From Akkermansia sp. (GTDB taxonomy: Bacteria > Verrucomicrobiota > Verrucomicrobiia > Verrucomicrobiales > Akkermansiaceae): a stretch of 64,000 nucleotides of DNA. The notes beneath the pieces were generated by a model, which searched no databases, was not told the origin of the DNA, and saw only the letters and a list, made by a program, of their open reading frames with translations. Shown here piece by piece: positions 33,267-41,480 of this stretch (its first letter is position 1; each line of letters starts with the position of its first letter). Both the position numbers and the translations under genes were made by a program. The stretch spans positions 1 through 64,000 of the forward strand of contig JAFYUT010000096.1 of the NCBI GenBank assembly GCA_017549485.1, given 5' to 3'.

Positions 33267-34355
33267 TCAGGCTTCCTCCCCGGGGTTGTAGTTCATATTC
33301 AGGTAGCGGTCGGCTTGCTCCATTTCGGCATCAAGGCTATCGATATGGTCTATCTCTTCCAGAGAGTTTCCAGCCGAGGTGCGTACCCCCTGTGTGGATG
33401 AAAAGGAGGGTTGCATGCCGAAGAAACGTCTGCTGATTTCAGCATGCCGTTTTTCAGCAAGTTGAATCACCAGCTCACGCAGCATGAAGAGACTGTGAGT
33501 TGTAAGCATTACCTGAACACCCGCACGGCATAAGCCCATCAAAATACGTACCAAGAGTGGTAAATGCGAGGTGTTGAGGTTCATTTCAGGCTCATCCCAG
33601 AACAGCGCTGTGCCTGCGCGCACCGTGCCGTTGCCGATAAGTAATCCCAAGGTGCCGATGCGTTTGAATCCCTCTGCTACCAAATTCAGCTCTAAAGGTT
33701 CTTGCCCCGGGCGTTTCAGGAAGAAGCGCCCATTCATGCGTTGCAATCTGCCCGAGAGCAGGGTTTCGATTTGCTGTAATACATATTGCAGCGTCTCGGG
33801 GAGTACGGAGCCGTTCGGTTCTTCTTCCAAAGCGCGGCACAGTTCCCAGCTGGCGGAGTCCAGCAGCTCGGGATATCGCTTGCCGGCCTGCATGTAACAT
33901 GGGTATATGGAAAGTACCTCGCGGGGAGAGATGAATACTGCGTTCTCTGTTAAAAAACGCTGCGGTAATTTGTCGATATGCAGCCCCTCTTCCTCATTGT
34001 CGGCTTTGAACCCGAAACTGAGGTCTGCGGAACCGAGGGGGACTTTGTAGCCCTCCAATGAGGCCTTGATATGAGCCGTAGAATTACCGCGATTACGGGC
34101 GGTGAGAGATGTGAGGTTATGGGTGCCGTATACTCGCAGCAAGTCGCGGCGCAGTCGCTTTTCCTCAGCCCATACCTCGGGTAATTCACGTCTGGCTCCG
34201 TCGCATCCCCACTTGGTAATGGCATAGCAGAGCTTCATGAGGTGACTTTTGCCGGAGTCATTGCCACCCACAATGATATTGAGTCCGGGGACAAAGGAGA
34301 ATGTCTCCCTGTTCGGGAAAACCGTCACTCCCTCCACTACCAGTTTACGTATCAT
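33267..34355 (-). CDS. AAA/SMC-like ATPase
   Basis: A 362-residue ATPase of the AAA_15/AAA_21 (SMC-related, OLD-like) type. It starts with the typical VVEGVTVFPNRETFSF strand, then Walker A GGNDSGKS near residues 30-37 after LNIIVG. Late in the protein follow FWDEPEMNLN (Walker B with the catalytic Glu) and MLTTHSLFMLRELV (switch His). No TOPRIM domain is present, unlike OLD nucleases; the nuclease function may be supplied in trans by the next gene, 2 nt downstream. It lies 20 nt after the nitroreductase gene inside a chromosomal operon. The role could be defence, DNA repair or an unknown one. Confidence 0.8.
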   Translation of the reverse strand: MIRKLVVEGVTVFPNRETFSFVPGLNIIVGGNDSGKSHLMKLCYAITKWGCDGARRELPEVWAEEKRLRRDLLRVYGTHNLTSLTARNRGNSTAHIKASLEGYKVPLGSADLSFGFKADNEEEGLHIDKLPQRFLTENAVFISPREVLSIYPCYMQAGKRYPELLDSASWELCRALEEEPNGSVLPETLQYVLQQIETLLSGRLQRMNGRFFLKRPGQEPLELNLVAEGFKRIGTLGLLIGNGTVRAGTALFWDEPEMNLNTSHLPLLVRILMGLCRAGVQVMLTTHSLFMLRELVIQLAEKRHAEISRRFFGMQPSFSSTQGVRTSAGNSLEEIDHIDSLDAEMEQADRYLNMNYNPGEEA

Positions 34356-34375
34356 AATTGATGGGGGGAGGATAA

Positions 34376-34897
34376 TCAGGCGCGAATGACATACCCCTCG
34401 CGGCGGGGTTTTACGGGGGGAATACCGCCCTCTGCCGCATAACCGAGAATGCAGATGGCCAAGCCCTCGTATTTTTCATCTACTCCCCATTGTTGCATGA
34501 TTTCTTTGCCTTCAGGTAATTCGAACATTCCTTTGCCTCGGTTAATCCAGCAAGAGGCAACACCCACGGCATGTGCGGCCAGCATGAGGGTGCCCATGAG
34601 CAAAGAGGCATCGAGTATGCCGTTTTCATTAGAGGAATCCGCAAAAACGACAACGGCGGTGGGGGCGCCGTACATGGGGTCACTGTCGGTACCCATGATT
34701 TGAGCATTGAGTCGGGAGAGCTTGCTGAGCATCTCTGCATCTTGCACGACAACCATTTGCGGGGATTGTTTGCCCCGGCCCGTGGGGGTCCAGGTGGCGG
34801 CTTCAAGTATGGCATCCAGCTGGGCGTTTGTAATCTGCTCGGGCAGGTATTTACGGCAGCTACGGCGCGTGCGAATATCTATAAGTGTTTCTTGCAT
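34376..34897 (-). CDS. Nitroreductase-family FMN protein
   Basis: A 173-residue flavin-dependent NAD(P)H oxidoreductase. The N-terminal IRTRRSCRKYLPEQI is the FMN phosphate-binding motif of the family. ATWTPTGRGKQSPQMVVV and the later GVASCWINRGKGMF and ICILGYAAEG complete the fold. Substrates cannot be predicted; nitro compounds, quinones or flavin recycling are typical. It starts 6 nt after the thioredoxin-like gene and is followed by the ATPase gene after 20 nt, all in one transcript. Confidence 0.9.
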   Translation of the reverse strand: MQETLIDIRTRRSCRKYLPEQITNAQLDAILEAATWTPTGRGKQSPQMVVVQDAEMLSKLSRLNAQIMGTDSDPMYGAPTAVVVFADSSNENGILDASLLMGTLMLAAHAVGVASCWINRGKGMFELPEGKEIMQQWGVDEKYEGLAICILGYAAEGGIPPVKPRREGYVIRA

Positions 34898-34903
34898 GGT
34901 GTT

Positions 34904-35407
34904 TTAATGAGTTTTTTTAGTGTATTCTCTCCAATTTTTGAAAGTGGAGGCATGCCCTGTGTGTACCGTGTTGCCTTGGGCATCAACAACAACGATATAA
35001 GGTATACCCATCACGTTATCCGGAGCTCCGGGTAATTTGGTGCGCTCGGTGCTTTTGTACATGACGGCAGAAAACGGCATGGAGTACAACTCCATATAGC
35101 GTAATGCCCCTTTTACGGTGCGTTCATGACTCAGCAGAATAACCTCTATATGGTTATCTTTTCGCATCTCTTCATATTCTGCTATGATTTGAGGCATGAT
35201 GCGGCGGCACGGTCCGCACCAGTAGGCGGAATTAACGTACATGTAATATGCCGCATTCGGATCGGGTTTGCATTCGGTTAAAAAGCTGATTTCTGCCGAT
35301 GCTTGAGCCATGGCACTGAGGGGGGCTGCAGGGCACGGTGCATCTTGAGCCGGAGCCGTTGTAACGTTTGCGACCACCGCAGCTATCAGTAAAGAAAAAA
35401 ACTTCAT
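34904..35407 (-). CDS. Secreted thioredoxin-like protein (TlpA-type)
   Basis: A 167-residue exported thiol-disulfide protein. The signal peptide is MKFFSLLIAAVVANVTTAPA, and the redox motif is WCGPC at about residues 63-67 within YMYVNSAYWCGPCRRIMPQI. A cis-Pro is in MGIPYIVVVDAQGN. It probably acts as a periplasmic reductase or oxidase; the partners are unknown. It is the first gene of a six-gene operon running to 31204, from a strong promoter ending 8 nt before the ATG. Confidence 0.88.
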   Translation of the reverse strand: MKFFSLLIAAVVANVTTAPAQDAPCPAAPLSAMAQASAEISFLTECKPDPNAAYYMYVNSAYWCGPCRRIMPQIIAEYEEMRKDNHIEVILLSHERTVKGALRYMELYSMPFSAVMYKSTERTKLPGAPDNVMGIPYIVVVDAQGNTVHTGHASTFKNWREYTKKTH

Positions 35408-35415
35408 ACCCTGTC

Positions 35416-35444
35416 AGTATATCATAGGGGACACGCGGTGTCAA
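35416..35444 (-). promoter_or_regulatory. Near-leaderless promoter of the six-gene operon (thioredoxin-like to DUF1287)
   Basis: Minus strand: perfect -35 TTGACA (35439-35444), 17-nt spacer, -10 TATACT (35416-35421). The ATG at 35407 is 8 nt beyond, leaving a leader of about 2 nt. It is the only clear promoter for the ATPase/nuclease pair. Confidence 0.72.
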
Positions 35445-35477
35445 TTTTGAAAGGCCGTTAACATGAAACAATCTCCA

Positions 35478-37115
35478 TTAACGGGGCAAAATAGATGAAA
35501 TTTGACGTGTGATGTTGAGGTGGCGTTGTTGCAGGGGCTTAAGCAGGGAATCATTGCGCTCCACCTTGCGTCTGGGCTCGGTGTAAAGCTGGCGGTACGC
35601 CGCAACACGCGAAGTGAGGAGTGCTTTAATATCTTCTCCCATGCCGGTAAGCATGGTTTCTTGCAGCTTTTCTGCTAAATGGACAAAATCTTTGCGAATG
35701 GAACGCGCTGTTGATAAATGCAAAAGACTCCCGATGACCCATACGATACCGGTGCTCACCAGCATCCAAGTGGCGGCCATGGTCATGTTAAGAAATCCCA
35801 GCACACCCGCGCTGATTAAGCAAAGGCAAATGATGAAGATGAAAAGCTGCATCCATTGTGTACATGACTCGAATATCTCAGAAATGCGGCGGCGCATTTT
35901 GTCTTGTGAGAACGGTTTGTAGAGATTGCGGCTTAAACGGGTGCGTAAGTTGCTGAGTTCTTTGTGAAGCTCTTGTTCCGGAAAATCACCGATTTCGCAC
36001 TCCATGGATTTTTTCATGCGAGGGCGCACATGGGCCCAGTGCCCGGCGCATGAGGCAACAAAGTTGGCATCGCTCACCTCTTGCCGACTGAGAATTTCTT
36101 TGCAAAGTTTGTTGTAATAATACTGCTCTGCACCCGGCCCGAAGCGGTTGAGCCGCACTAGCGTTACCGGTGAAAGCCAATGCCCGAAAGCTCGTTTCAA
36201 CGCAGTCAATGTGGCGGGCAGGGCTTGGATGGCGGCGTCGGAGTATGCATCGGTATAATTTTTGATGCCCGTCAATTGGTGTGAAAGGAAATTGTCAATT
36301 TCGCGGTCAATGCTGTTCAGGAAACCATTGTCATTTTGAGAGACAGCTTCACGCGCTCGCAGAATTTGGTATTGACGGTTGAGGAGGTCATTGGACAAGT
36401 CGATGACTTTTCGTATGGCGGCGCGCAAGCCGTAGGGGGAGTTCAAGGCTTCTTGTACGCGTTGGGTGAAGCCCTCCATGCCTTTCATGGTTGTGGGGCT
36501 GATAAAGTACAACGCCGGGGTGCTGCTCAGTCTCTTGCGGCAGAACTCTCTCAGACTGTCTTTAAGTCTCAGTGCGTCTTCTGCTGCTAATTTATCCGTG
36601 TGAGTAATGGCAATCAAGGCAGCGCTGCGGCGTTCTTGCGGCAGTGCTGCCAGTATATCCCATACCGCAGCTTCATCTGTTTTGCGGGCATCTACCACGG
36701 CAATTACCACATCTGCTGTTTGGGCGAGAGCCAGTAGTGTCTCGCGTGCGCTTTCTTGTTCGGCTCCGGTGGTGTCGGTCAATTCCAAGCCTTCCAAGTT
36801 TTCCAGAGGAATGAAAGTAGAACAGGTGGCATCTCCATCATTATTGCGATATCGCCAGCAGCGGTAATCGTCCGTCATTTCTGTTTTGGCTATGGCCGGG
36901 TACTGAAGCAACCCGGCAAGCAGTGAGGATTTGCCACTTTTGCTGTCGCCCAAAAACACAACGCGCCTATCTCTGTCCAATACTTTTATGGCATCTTCGA
37001 TAGGTTTTGTGTATTCTGTAAGGGTTTCATCATCAATGTCTGTACAAAGTTCTATCACCTGTCCTGCCCAATGGCGCGTCAGGCTTTCTTCTTTTCTGTA
37101 CCCTCTTTGCAGCAT
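35478..37115 (-). CDS. Dynamin-like membrane GTPase
   Basis: A 545-residue GTPase. G1/P-loop GDSKSGKSS is at residues 56-64, a conserved Thr in CSTF may be G2, DTTG is G3, and THTDKL takes the place of the usual N/TKxD at G4. After the G domain (to about 240) comes a long helical region, then two adjacent transmembrane helices around residues 418-436 and 444-463 and a final helical segment. This G domain, helical stalk and paired membrane helices are as in bacterial dynamin-like proteins, which remodel or protect membranes. Many such proteins come in pairs; here only one is encoded. The promoter lies 11 nt before the ATG. Confidence 0.75.
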   Translation of the reverse strand: MLQRGYRKEESLTRHWAGQVIELCTDIDDETLTEYTKPIEDAIKVLDRDRRVVFLGDSKSGKSSLLAGLLQYPAIAKTEMTDDYRCWRYRNNDGDATCSTFIPLENLEGLELTDTTGAEQESARETLLALAQTADVVIAVVDARKTDEAAVWDILAALPQERRSAALIAITHTDKLAAEDALRLKDSLREFCRKRLSSTPALYFISPTTMKGMEGFTQRVQEALNSPYGLRAAIRKVIDLSNDLLNRQYQILRAREAVSQNDNGFLNSIDREIDNFLSHQLTGIKNYTDAYSDAAIQALPATLTALKRAFGHWLSPVTLVRLNRFGPGAEQYYYNKLCKEILSRQEVSDANFVASCAGHWAHVRPRMKKSMECEIGDFPEQELHKELSNLRTRLSRNLYKPFSQDKMRRRISEIFESCTQWMQLFIFIICLCLISAGVLGFLNMTMAATWMLVSTGIVWVIGSLLHLSTARSIRKDFVHLAEKLQETMLTGMGEDIKALLTSRVAAYRQLYTEPRRKVERNDSLLKPLQQRHLNITRQISSILPR

Positions 37116-37126
37116 ATCCGCCTTTC

Positions 37127-37155
37127 ATTATAGCTATATCGCTGCGCTCTGTCCA
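37127..37155 (-). promoter_or_regulatory. Promoter of the dynamin-like gene
   Basis: Minus strand: -35 TGGACA (37150-37155), 17-nt spacer, perfect -10 TATAAT (37127-37132). The ATG at 37115 is 11 nt beyond; the short leader contains an AAAGG. Confidence 0.65.
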
Positions 37156-37223
37156 ACACAAAAATTACAATTTTGCGTACGTATGCGACATCCCGTGAAT
37201 GGTAGATTCTTTGAGAATGATTC

Positions 37224-37253
37224 TTGACAGATGCGGACAGAGGCTGGTATGAT
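37224..37253 (+). promoter_or_regulatory. Promoter of the small gene at 37292
   Basis: Perfect -35 TTGACA (37224-37229), 18-nt spacer, -10 TATGAT (37248-37253). Leader about 32 nt. Confidence 0.65.
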
Positions 37254-37291
37254 AACAAGCAGTCAATTAACACATAGAAATACACATTATT

Positions 37292-37585
37292 ATGGGGATT
37301 TTTCAGTTTTTTAAAAGCCTTGCCGTTCGTAATAAAGTAGTAAGCAATTTGCGTGCCAATTGTCCGGATGGTATTAAGACCGAGCTTGAATCGCTGTTGG
37401 CAGATAAAACGGCCGTTTGTATTGTAAAAAACATCATGGTAGAGGCCGTAAAAAACGGTGGAAAAATCAAGCCTGATGCCGTGGCGTCTCAGCCCTTCCC
37501 CGATTCTGTTAAAAAGTTGTTGGTTGATACGCCCAAGCTTTTGACGTATATTGTATTGGCTGCTCGTATGATTGGTAAAAAATAA
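37292..37585 (+). CDS. Small conserved-looking cytoplasmic protein, function unknown
   Basis: A 97-residue basic protein (MGIFQFFKSLAVRNK start, ending AARMIGKK). It looks helical, with an amphipathic N-terminus that could touch membranes, but it has no clear transmembrane segment or signal peptide. It has its own good promoter, divergent from the dynamin-like gene, and is separated from glnA by 156 nt. I do not recognise a family. The divergent arrangement with a membrane GTPase may be chance. Confidence 0.7.
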   Translation: MGIFQFFKSLAVRNKVVSNLRANCPDGIKTELESLLADKTAVCIVKNIMVEAVKNGGKIKPDAVASQPFPDSVKKLLVDTPKLLTYIVLAARMIGKK

Positions 37586-37682
37586 TGTCCGTCAAGGAGA
37601 AAAATCGTTTCTCTCTGAATCATCATCCGGAAGAAAAAAGATGATAACAGATGGTTGTGCGGTGCCCTTGCGGTAAAAGAGA

Positions 37683-37711
37683 TTGACAACGGCATCTAAA
37701 CGTATTACAAT
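37683..37711 (+). promoter_or_regulatory. Promoter of the type III glutamine synthetase gene
   Basis: Perfect -35 TTGACA (37683-37688), 17-nt spacer, -10 TACAAT (37706-37711). Leader about 24 nt, no Shine-Dalgarno. No NtrC or sigma-54 site was seen. Confidence 0.75.
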
Positions 37712-37741
37712 GACGCGCACACCGCTAAAAACACACAATTT

Positions 37742-39847
37742 ATGGTAACAGAAACATTGACGGACGCTGAAGCTGCGCTGAACGCCCTGTACGGAAGTGA
37801 TACTTTCGGTATTAAGACCATGGAGAAATATCTCTCCAAGAGTGCATTCAAGAAAATGATGCTCACGGTTCAAAAGGGCGGTAAACTTGATACCGGTATA
37901 GCGGACGAAGTGGCCCAAGCCATGAAAGTGTGGGCACTCTCCAAGGGGGCAACTCATTACACACACTGGTTCCAGCCTTTGTCTGATGCCACGGCTGAGA
38001 AGCATGATTCCTTTGTGGAGCCGGATGGTAAAGGCGGTATGATATGCGAGTTTACGGGTAAAAACCTCATTCAGGCTGAGCCCGATGCTTCTTCTTTCCC
38101 CTCCGGTGGTATTCGTGCAACGTTCGAGGCCCGCGGCTACACCGCGTGGGACCCCACCAGCCCTGCCTTCATCAAGCGTACTGCTAACACTGTAACGCTT
38201 TGTATTCCCACGGCGTTTTGCTCCTATACAGGTGAGGCGTTGGATAAAAAGACTCCTCTGTTGCGCTCTATGGCTGCCGTGGCTCAGCAAACCTCTCGTG
38301 TGTTGCATTGCTTTGGTATTGAGCCCTCCTATGTTGTGAGCAACTTGGGGGCAGAGCAAGAGTATTTCCTCATTGATCGTGACCTCTACCTCCGTCGTCC
38401 CGACCTCATTGAGACCGGGCGTACACTCTTCGGGTGTCTGCCTCCCAAGCACCAGCAGATGGAGGACCACTATTTCGGCTCCATTAAAGAGCGTGTGTTG
38501 GAGTTCATGATGAGTGTGGACCGTGCTTTGTGGACGCTTGGTGTGCCTGCCAAGACCCGCCACAATGAGGCAGCCCCCGGGCAATTTGAGATTTGCCCGT
38601 TGTTTGAGCCCTGCAATGTGGCTGTGGACCATAATGTGATGATTATGGATATTTTGCAGCGTCAGGCACTCAAGTTCAATTTGGTGTGTTTGCTGCACGA
38701 AAAACCCTACGCTCACGTCAACGGCAGCGGCAAACACAACAACTGGTCACTCTCTACGCCGGAGCTGGGTTCCCTGTTCTCCCCGGGTAAGACCCCGCAC
38801 AGCAACCTCTTGTTCCTGACGTTCCTGAGCGCCGTGCTTGCTTGTGTGGATAAGCATGCCGACCTGCTGCGTGCCTCTACTTCCAAGGCCGGTAATGACC
38901 ATCGTTTGGGTGCGGCAGAGGCACCGCCCGCCATCATTTCCATCTTCCTCGGTGATCAGCTTACCGATATTATTGAGCAGATTAAAGCCGGTGGTGCTAA
39001 GTCTTCCTCCTCCAAGACCACCATGGAGCTTGGTGTGGATGTGCTGCCTGAACTGCCCAAGGATACGACAGACCGCAACCGTACCTCGCCCTTCGCGTTC
39101 ACCGGTAATAAGTTCGAGTTCCGTGCCGTGGGCTCGTCCCAGACCTGCGCATGGCCCATGGCTGTGTTGAACACCATCATGGCCGAGGCTTTGGATGAGG
39201 TTGCCACTCGCTTGGAGCCGTACGCCGGCACGCCTGAGTTCAAGAACGTAGTGCGTGAGCTTATCCGTGAGCTTGTTACCAAGCATGACCGTGTCATCTT
39301 CAATGGCAATGGCTATTCTGATGAGTGGGTGCAAGAGGCAGAGAAACGCGGGTTGCCGCATATCAAGACCACGCCTGAGGCGTTGGAGGTGCTTTCTCGC
39401 CCCGATACCATCGCTCTGATGGAGAAATACGGTGTGCTTTCCCGCTCTGAGTTGCTGGCCCGTAAGGAGATTCAGTTGGAGAGCTTCGAAAAACTTATCG
39501 ATATTGAGGCTAAAACATGTTTGAACATGTTGCGCACCATTTACCTGCCCGCCATCGCCACGCAAATGACCGAAATATGCGGCACGGTGGGTGCCATTCA
39601 GGCTGCCGGTCTTACCGCCGGGCTGAAGGCAGCTACGCAAAAGGCTAATGAAATCGGTGCGCTGTATGATGCTCTTGCTCCGCAGGTGGAGGCCTTGGCC
39701 GCAGCCATAGAAGAAGGTGCCCCCTTTGCGATGCGCTCTGCTATGGAGCAAGCTCGTGTTACGGTGGATGCCCTTGAGGCAGTGGTGGATGCCTCCCTCT
39801 GGCCCGTGCCCACTTACGCACAGATGCTCAATATCCACAGCAAATAA
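37742..39847 (+). CDS. glnN: Glutamine synthetase type III
   Basis: ATP-dependent synthesis of glutamine from glutamate and ammonia. At 701 residues with motifs ATFEARGYTAWDPTSPAFI, GAEQEYFLID (metal Glu), HNEAAPGQFEICPLFE, NGSGKHNNWSLST and FRAVGSSQTCAWPM, it is the GSIII class, as in Bacteroidetes, cyanobacteria and other groups. GSIII forms double-ring dodecamers and lacks the adenylylation site of GSI. rarA lies 58 nt downstream, perhaps on the same transcript. No amt/glnK genes are nearby. Confidence 0.96.
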   Translation: MVTETLTDAEAALNALYGSDTFGIKTMEKYLSKSAFKKMMLTVQKGGKLDTGIADEVAQAMKVWALSKGATHYTHWFQPLSDATAEKHDSFVEPDGKGGMICEFTGKNLIQAEPDASSFPSGGIRATFEARGYTAWDPTSPAFIKRTANTVTLCIPTAFCSYTGEALDKKTPLLRSMAAVAQQTSRVLHCFGIEPSYVVSNLGAEQEYFLIDRDLYLRRPDLIETGRTLFGCLPPKHQQMEDHYFGSIKERVLEFMMSVDRALWTLGVPAKTRHNEAAPGQFEICPLFEPCNVAVDHNVMIMDILQRQALKFNLVCLLHEKPYAHVNGSGKHNNWSLSTPELGSLFSPGKTPHSNLLFLTFLSAVLACVDKHADLLRASTSKAGNDHRLGAAEAPPAIISIFLGDQLTDIIEQIKAGGAKSSSSKTTMELGVDVLPELPKDTTDRNRTSPFAFTGNKFEFRAVGSSQTCAWPMAVLNTIMAEALDEVATRLEPYAGTPEFKNVVRELIRELVTKHDRVIFNGNGYSDEWVQEAEKRGLPHIKTTPEALEVLSRPDTIALMEKYGVLSRSELLARKEIQLESFEKLIDIEAKTCLNMLRTIYLPAIATQMTEICGTVGAIQAAGLTAGLKAATQKANEIGALYDALAPQVEALAAAIEEGAPFAMRSAMEQARVTVDALEAVVDASLWPVPTYAQMLNIHSK

Positions 39848-39905
39848 AATATTATTAGCCGTATGAAATCGGTGCGGCTCTTGAATCCGAACCCTCACGC
39901 TTAAC

Positions 39906-41276
39906 ATGGACTTATTTACGCCATTCGGTAAAGCAGAGGCTCCGGAACAAGAGCGCGCCGATTTAAGCATGCCGCTTGCGGCCAGAATGCGCCCGCAAAC
40001 TTTGGCCGAAGTGGCCGGCCAAAAGCATTTGTTGTCAGAGGGTAAGTTGTTGCGTCGCGCCATTGAGACGGATCGTTTCTCGTCTCTCATTTTTTATGGT
40101 CCCCCCGGTGTGGGTAAGACTACGCTGGCATCTGTCATAGCCAAACAAACGAGCGCCTACTTTGTGATGCTCAATGGCGTAGAGTCCAATGTCAGCGATA
40201 TTCGCGAGAAAATTGCCGAGGCCAAGGCTCGTCAAACGCTGCATGGGCAGAAAACCATCCTTTTCGTGGATGAGTTGCACCGTTTCAATAAGGCTCAGCA
40301 AGATGTGTTGTTGCCGCATTTGGAGCGCGGTACGGTACGCTTTATCGGTGCCACTACAGAGAATCCTTACTTTGCCATTAACTCGGCCATGTTGTCTCGC
40401 TCTCAGATTTTCCCGCTGGAGTCAGTGCCGGATGCCGAGATTATTGCACTACTGCGCCGCGCCATGGCCGATACTCAACGCGGCTTGGGTTCTCTGAATC
40501 TGGCAGTAGATGATGATGCCTTACAGCATTTGGCGCTCAAAGCCGATGGAGATGTGCGCAAAGCCCTCACGGCATTGGAGGTTGCAGCCATGTCTACCCC
40601 GGCCGATGCAACAGGTCAGATACGTGTGACTCTAGAGGTTGCCGAGGAGTCTATCCAGAAAAAAGCCATCCGCTATGATCGCATGGGGGATGCTCATTAC
40701 GATACCATCTCGGCCTTTATCAAATCCATGAGAGGCAGTGATCCCGATGCTGCGTTGTACTGGTTGGCCTTTATGCTCAATGCGGGTGAGGATATCCGAT
40801 TCATCGCCCGCCGTATTGTTATTTGTGCCAGTGAAGATGTGGGCTTGGCGGATTCCAATGCGTTGCGTGTGGCGCTGGCTGCTGCGCAGGCCGCAGAAAT
40901 GCTCGGCATGCCCGAGGCCCGCATTCCCTTGGCTCATGCCACGGTCTACATTGCCACGGCCCCCAAGAGTAATGCCGCTTATATGGGGATTAACGCCGCA
41001 CTTAAAGATGTGCAAGAGGGTAAAACCTTGGCGGTGCCGGATCATCTGGCCACTCCTACCCGTAAAAAGTTGGCAAAATTGCGTGGCGCCTCGGACGAGG
41101 ATGTGAATTACAAATACGCGCACGATTTCGGGGATGACCACTTTGTCCCCCAAGCCTATTTGCCCGAGGGGCGGGTATACTACCACCCCACCACCAATGG
41201 CATGGAGCTTCGTATCACGGAGCGTATGAATTATTTGCGCCGTAACAGCGGTGTCGGCCCTTCGAACAATTCCTGA
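39906..41276 (+). CDS. rarA: Replication-associated recombination protein RarA (MgsA)
   Basis: AAA+ clamp-loader-related ATPase acting at stalled replication forks, the homologue of Mgs1/WRNIP1. Walker A GPPGVGKTT is at residues 65-73, Walker B is FVDELHRFN, and the sensor/arginine motifs GATTENPYF and SRSQIFPL follow. The C-terminal tetramerisation domain contains GSDPDAALYWLAFMLNAGED and ends with HDFGDDHFVPQ. The 456-residue length is standard. The start is the ATG at 39906; it has no visible Shine-Dalgarno. Confidence 0.96.
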   Translation: MDLFTPFGKAEAPEQERADLSMPLAARMRPQTLAEVAGQKHLLSEGKLLRRAIETDRFSSLIFYGPPGVGKTTLASVIAKQTSAYFVMLNGVESNVSDIREKIAEAKARQTLHGQKTILFVDELHRFNKAQQDVLLPHLERGTVRFIGATTENPYFAINSAMLSRSQIFPLESVPDAEIIALLRRAMADTQRGLGSLNLAVDDDALQHLALKADGDVRKALTALEVAAMSTPADATGQIRVTLEVAEESIQKKAIRYDRMGDAHYDTISAFIKSMRGSDPDAALYWLAFMLNAGEDIRFIARRIVICASEDVGLADSNALRVALAAAQAAEMLGMPEARIPLAHATVYIATAPKSNAAYMGINAALKDVQEGKTLAVPDHLATPTRKKLAKLRGASDEDVNYKYAHDFGDDHFVPQAYLPEGRVYYHPTTNGMELRITERMNYLRRNSGVGPSNNS

Positions 41277-41336
41277 GAGTTGCTCCTTAATTCACAGCCG
41301 TTTATTGTGACGCCGTTTCGGGCGTGTGTAGGATTT

Positions 41337-41459
41337 TTATAACTCCGACATGGGTGTGGCAACCTCGAATCCGCCGTGGAAAATACGCTTGGGCTGGGTG
41401 CAGTTGCTGAGGAGGGTGGAGGTAAGGGCAGCGGTAAGAATAATGATACAGGTTTTCAT
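41337..41459 (-). CDS. 40-residue predicted lipoprotein
   Basis: A very short gene starting at the ATG complementary to 41457-41459: 40 codons with a signal-like N-terminus (MKTCIIILTAALTSTLLSNC) ending in Cys20 as a lipobox, although Asn at -1 is atypical. The mature 21 residues are TQPKRIFHGG... ending SEL. It begins 21 nt after the lipoprotein gene at 41481 and is read in the same direction, so it is the likely last gene of the operon starting at 44789. The function is unknown; small lipoproteins of this kind may be entericidin-like or structural. Confidence 0.55.
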   Translation of the reverse strand: MKTCIIILTAALTSTLLSNCTQPKRIFHGGFEVATPMSEL

Positions 41460-41480
41460 AATAATTAAAAGGGGTATGTG

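Noticed and set aside
37592-38737. A 381-codon open frame on the minus strand opposite the glutamine synthetase gene
   Set aside because: It lies entirely antisense to a complete GSIII gene and the strong GSIII promoter, has no family resemblance, and its composition (many His, Gln, Thr) is that of an antisense shadow.
39857-39879. Hairpin AGCCG/CGGCT between the GSIII gene and rarA
   Set aside because: Only a 5-bp stem with a 13-nt loop and no T-tract, too weak for a terminator call.
38747-40090. A 447-codon minus-strand frame across the end of the GSIII gene and the start of rarA
   Set aside because: It spans two well-supported plus-strand genes, contains no recognisable domain, and has shadow-type residue bias.
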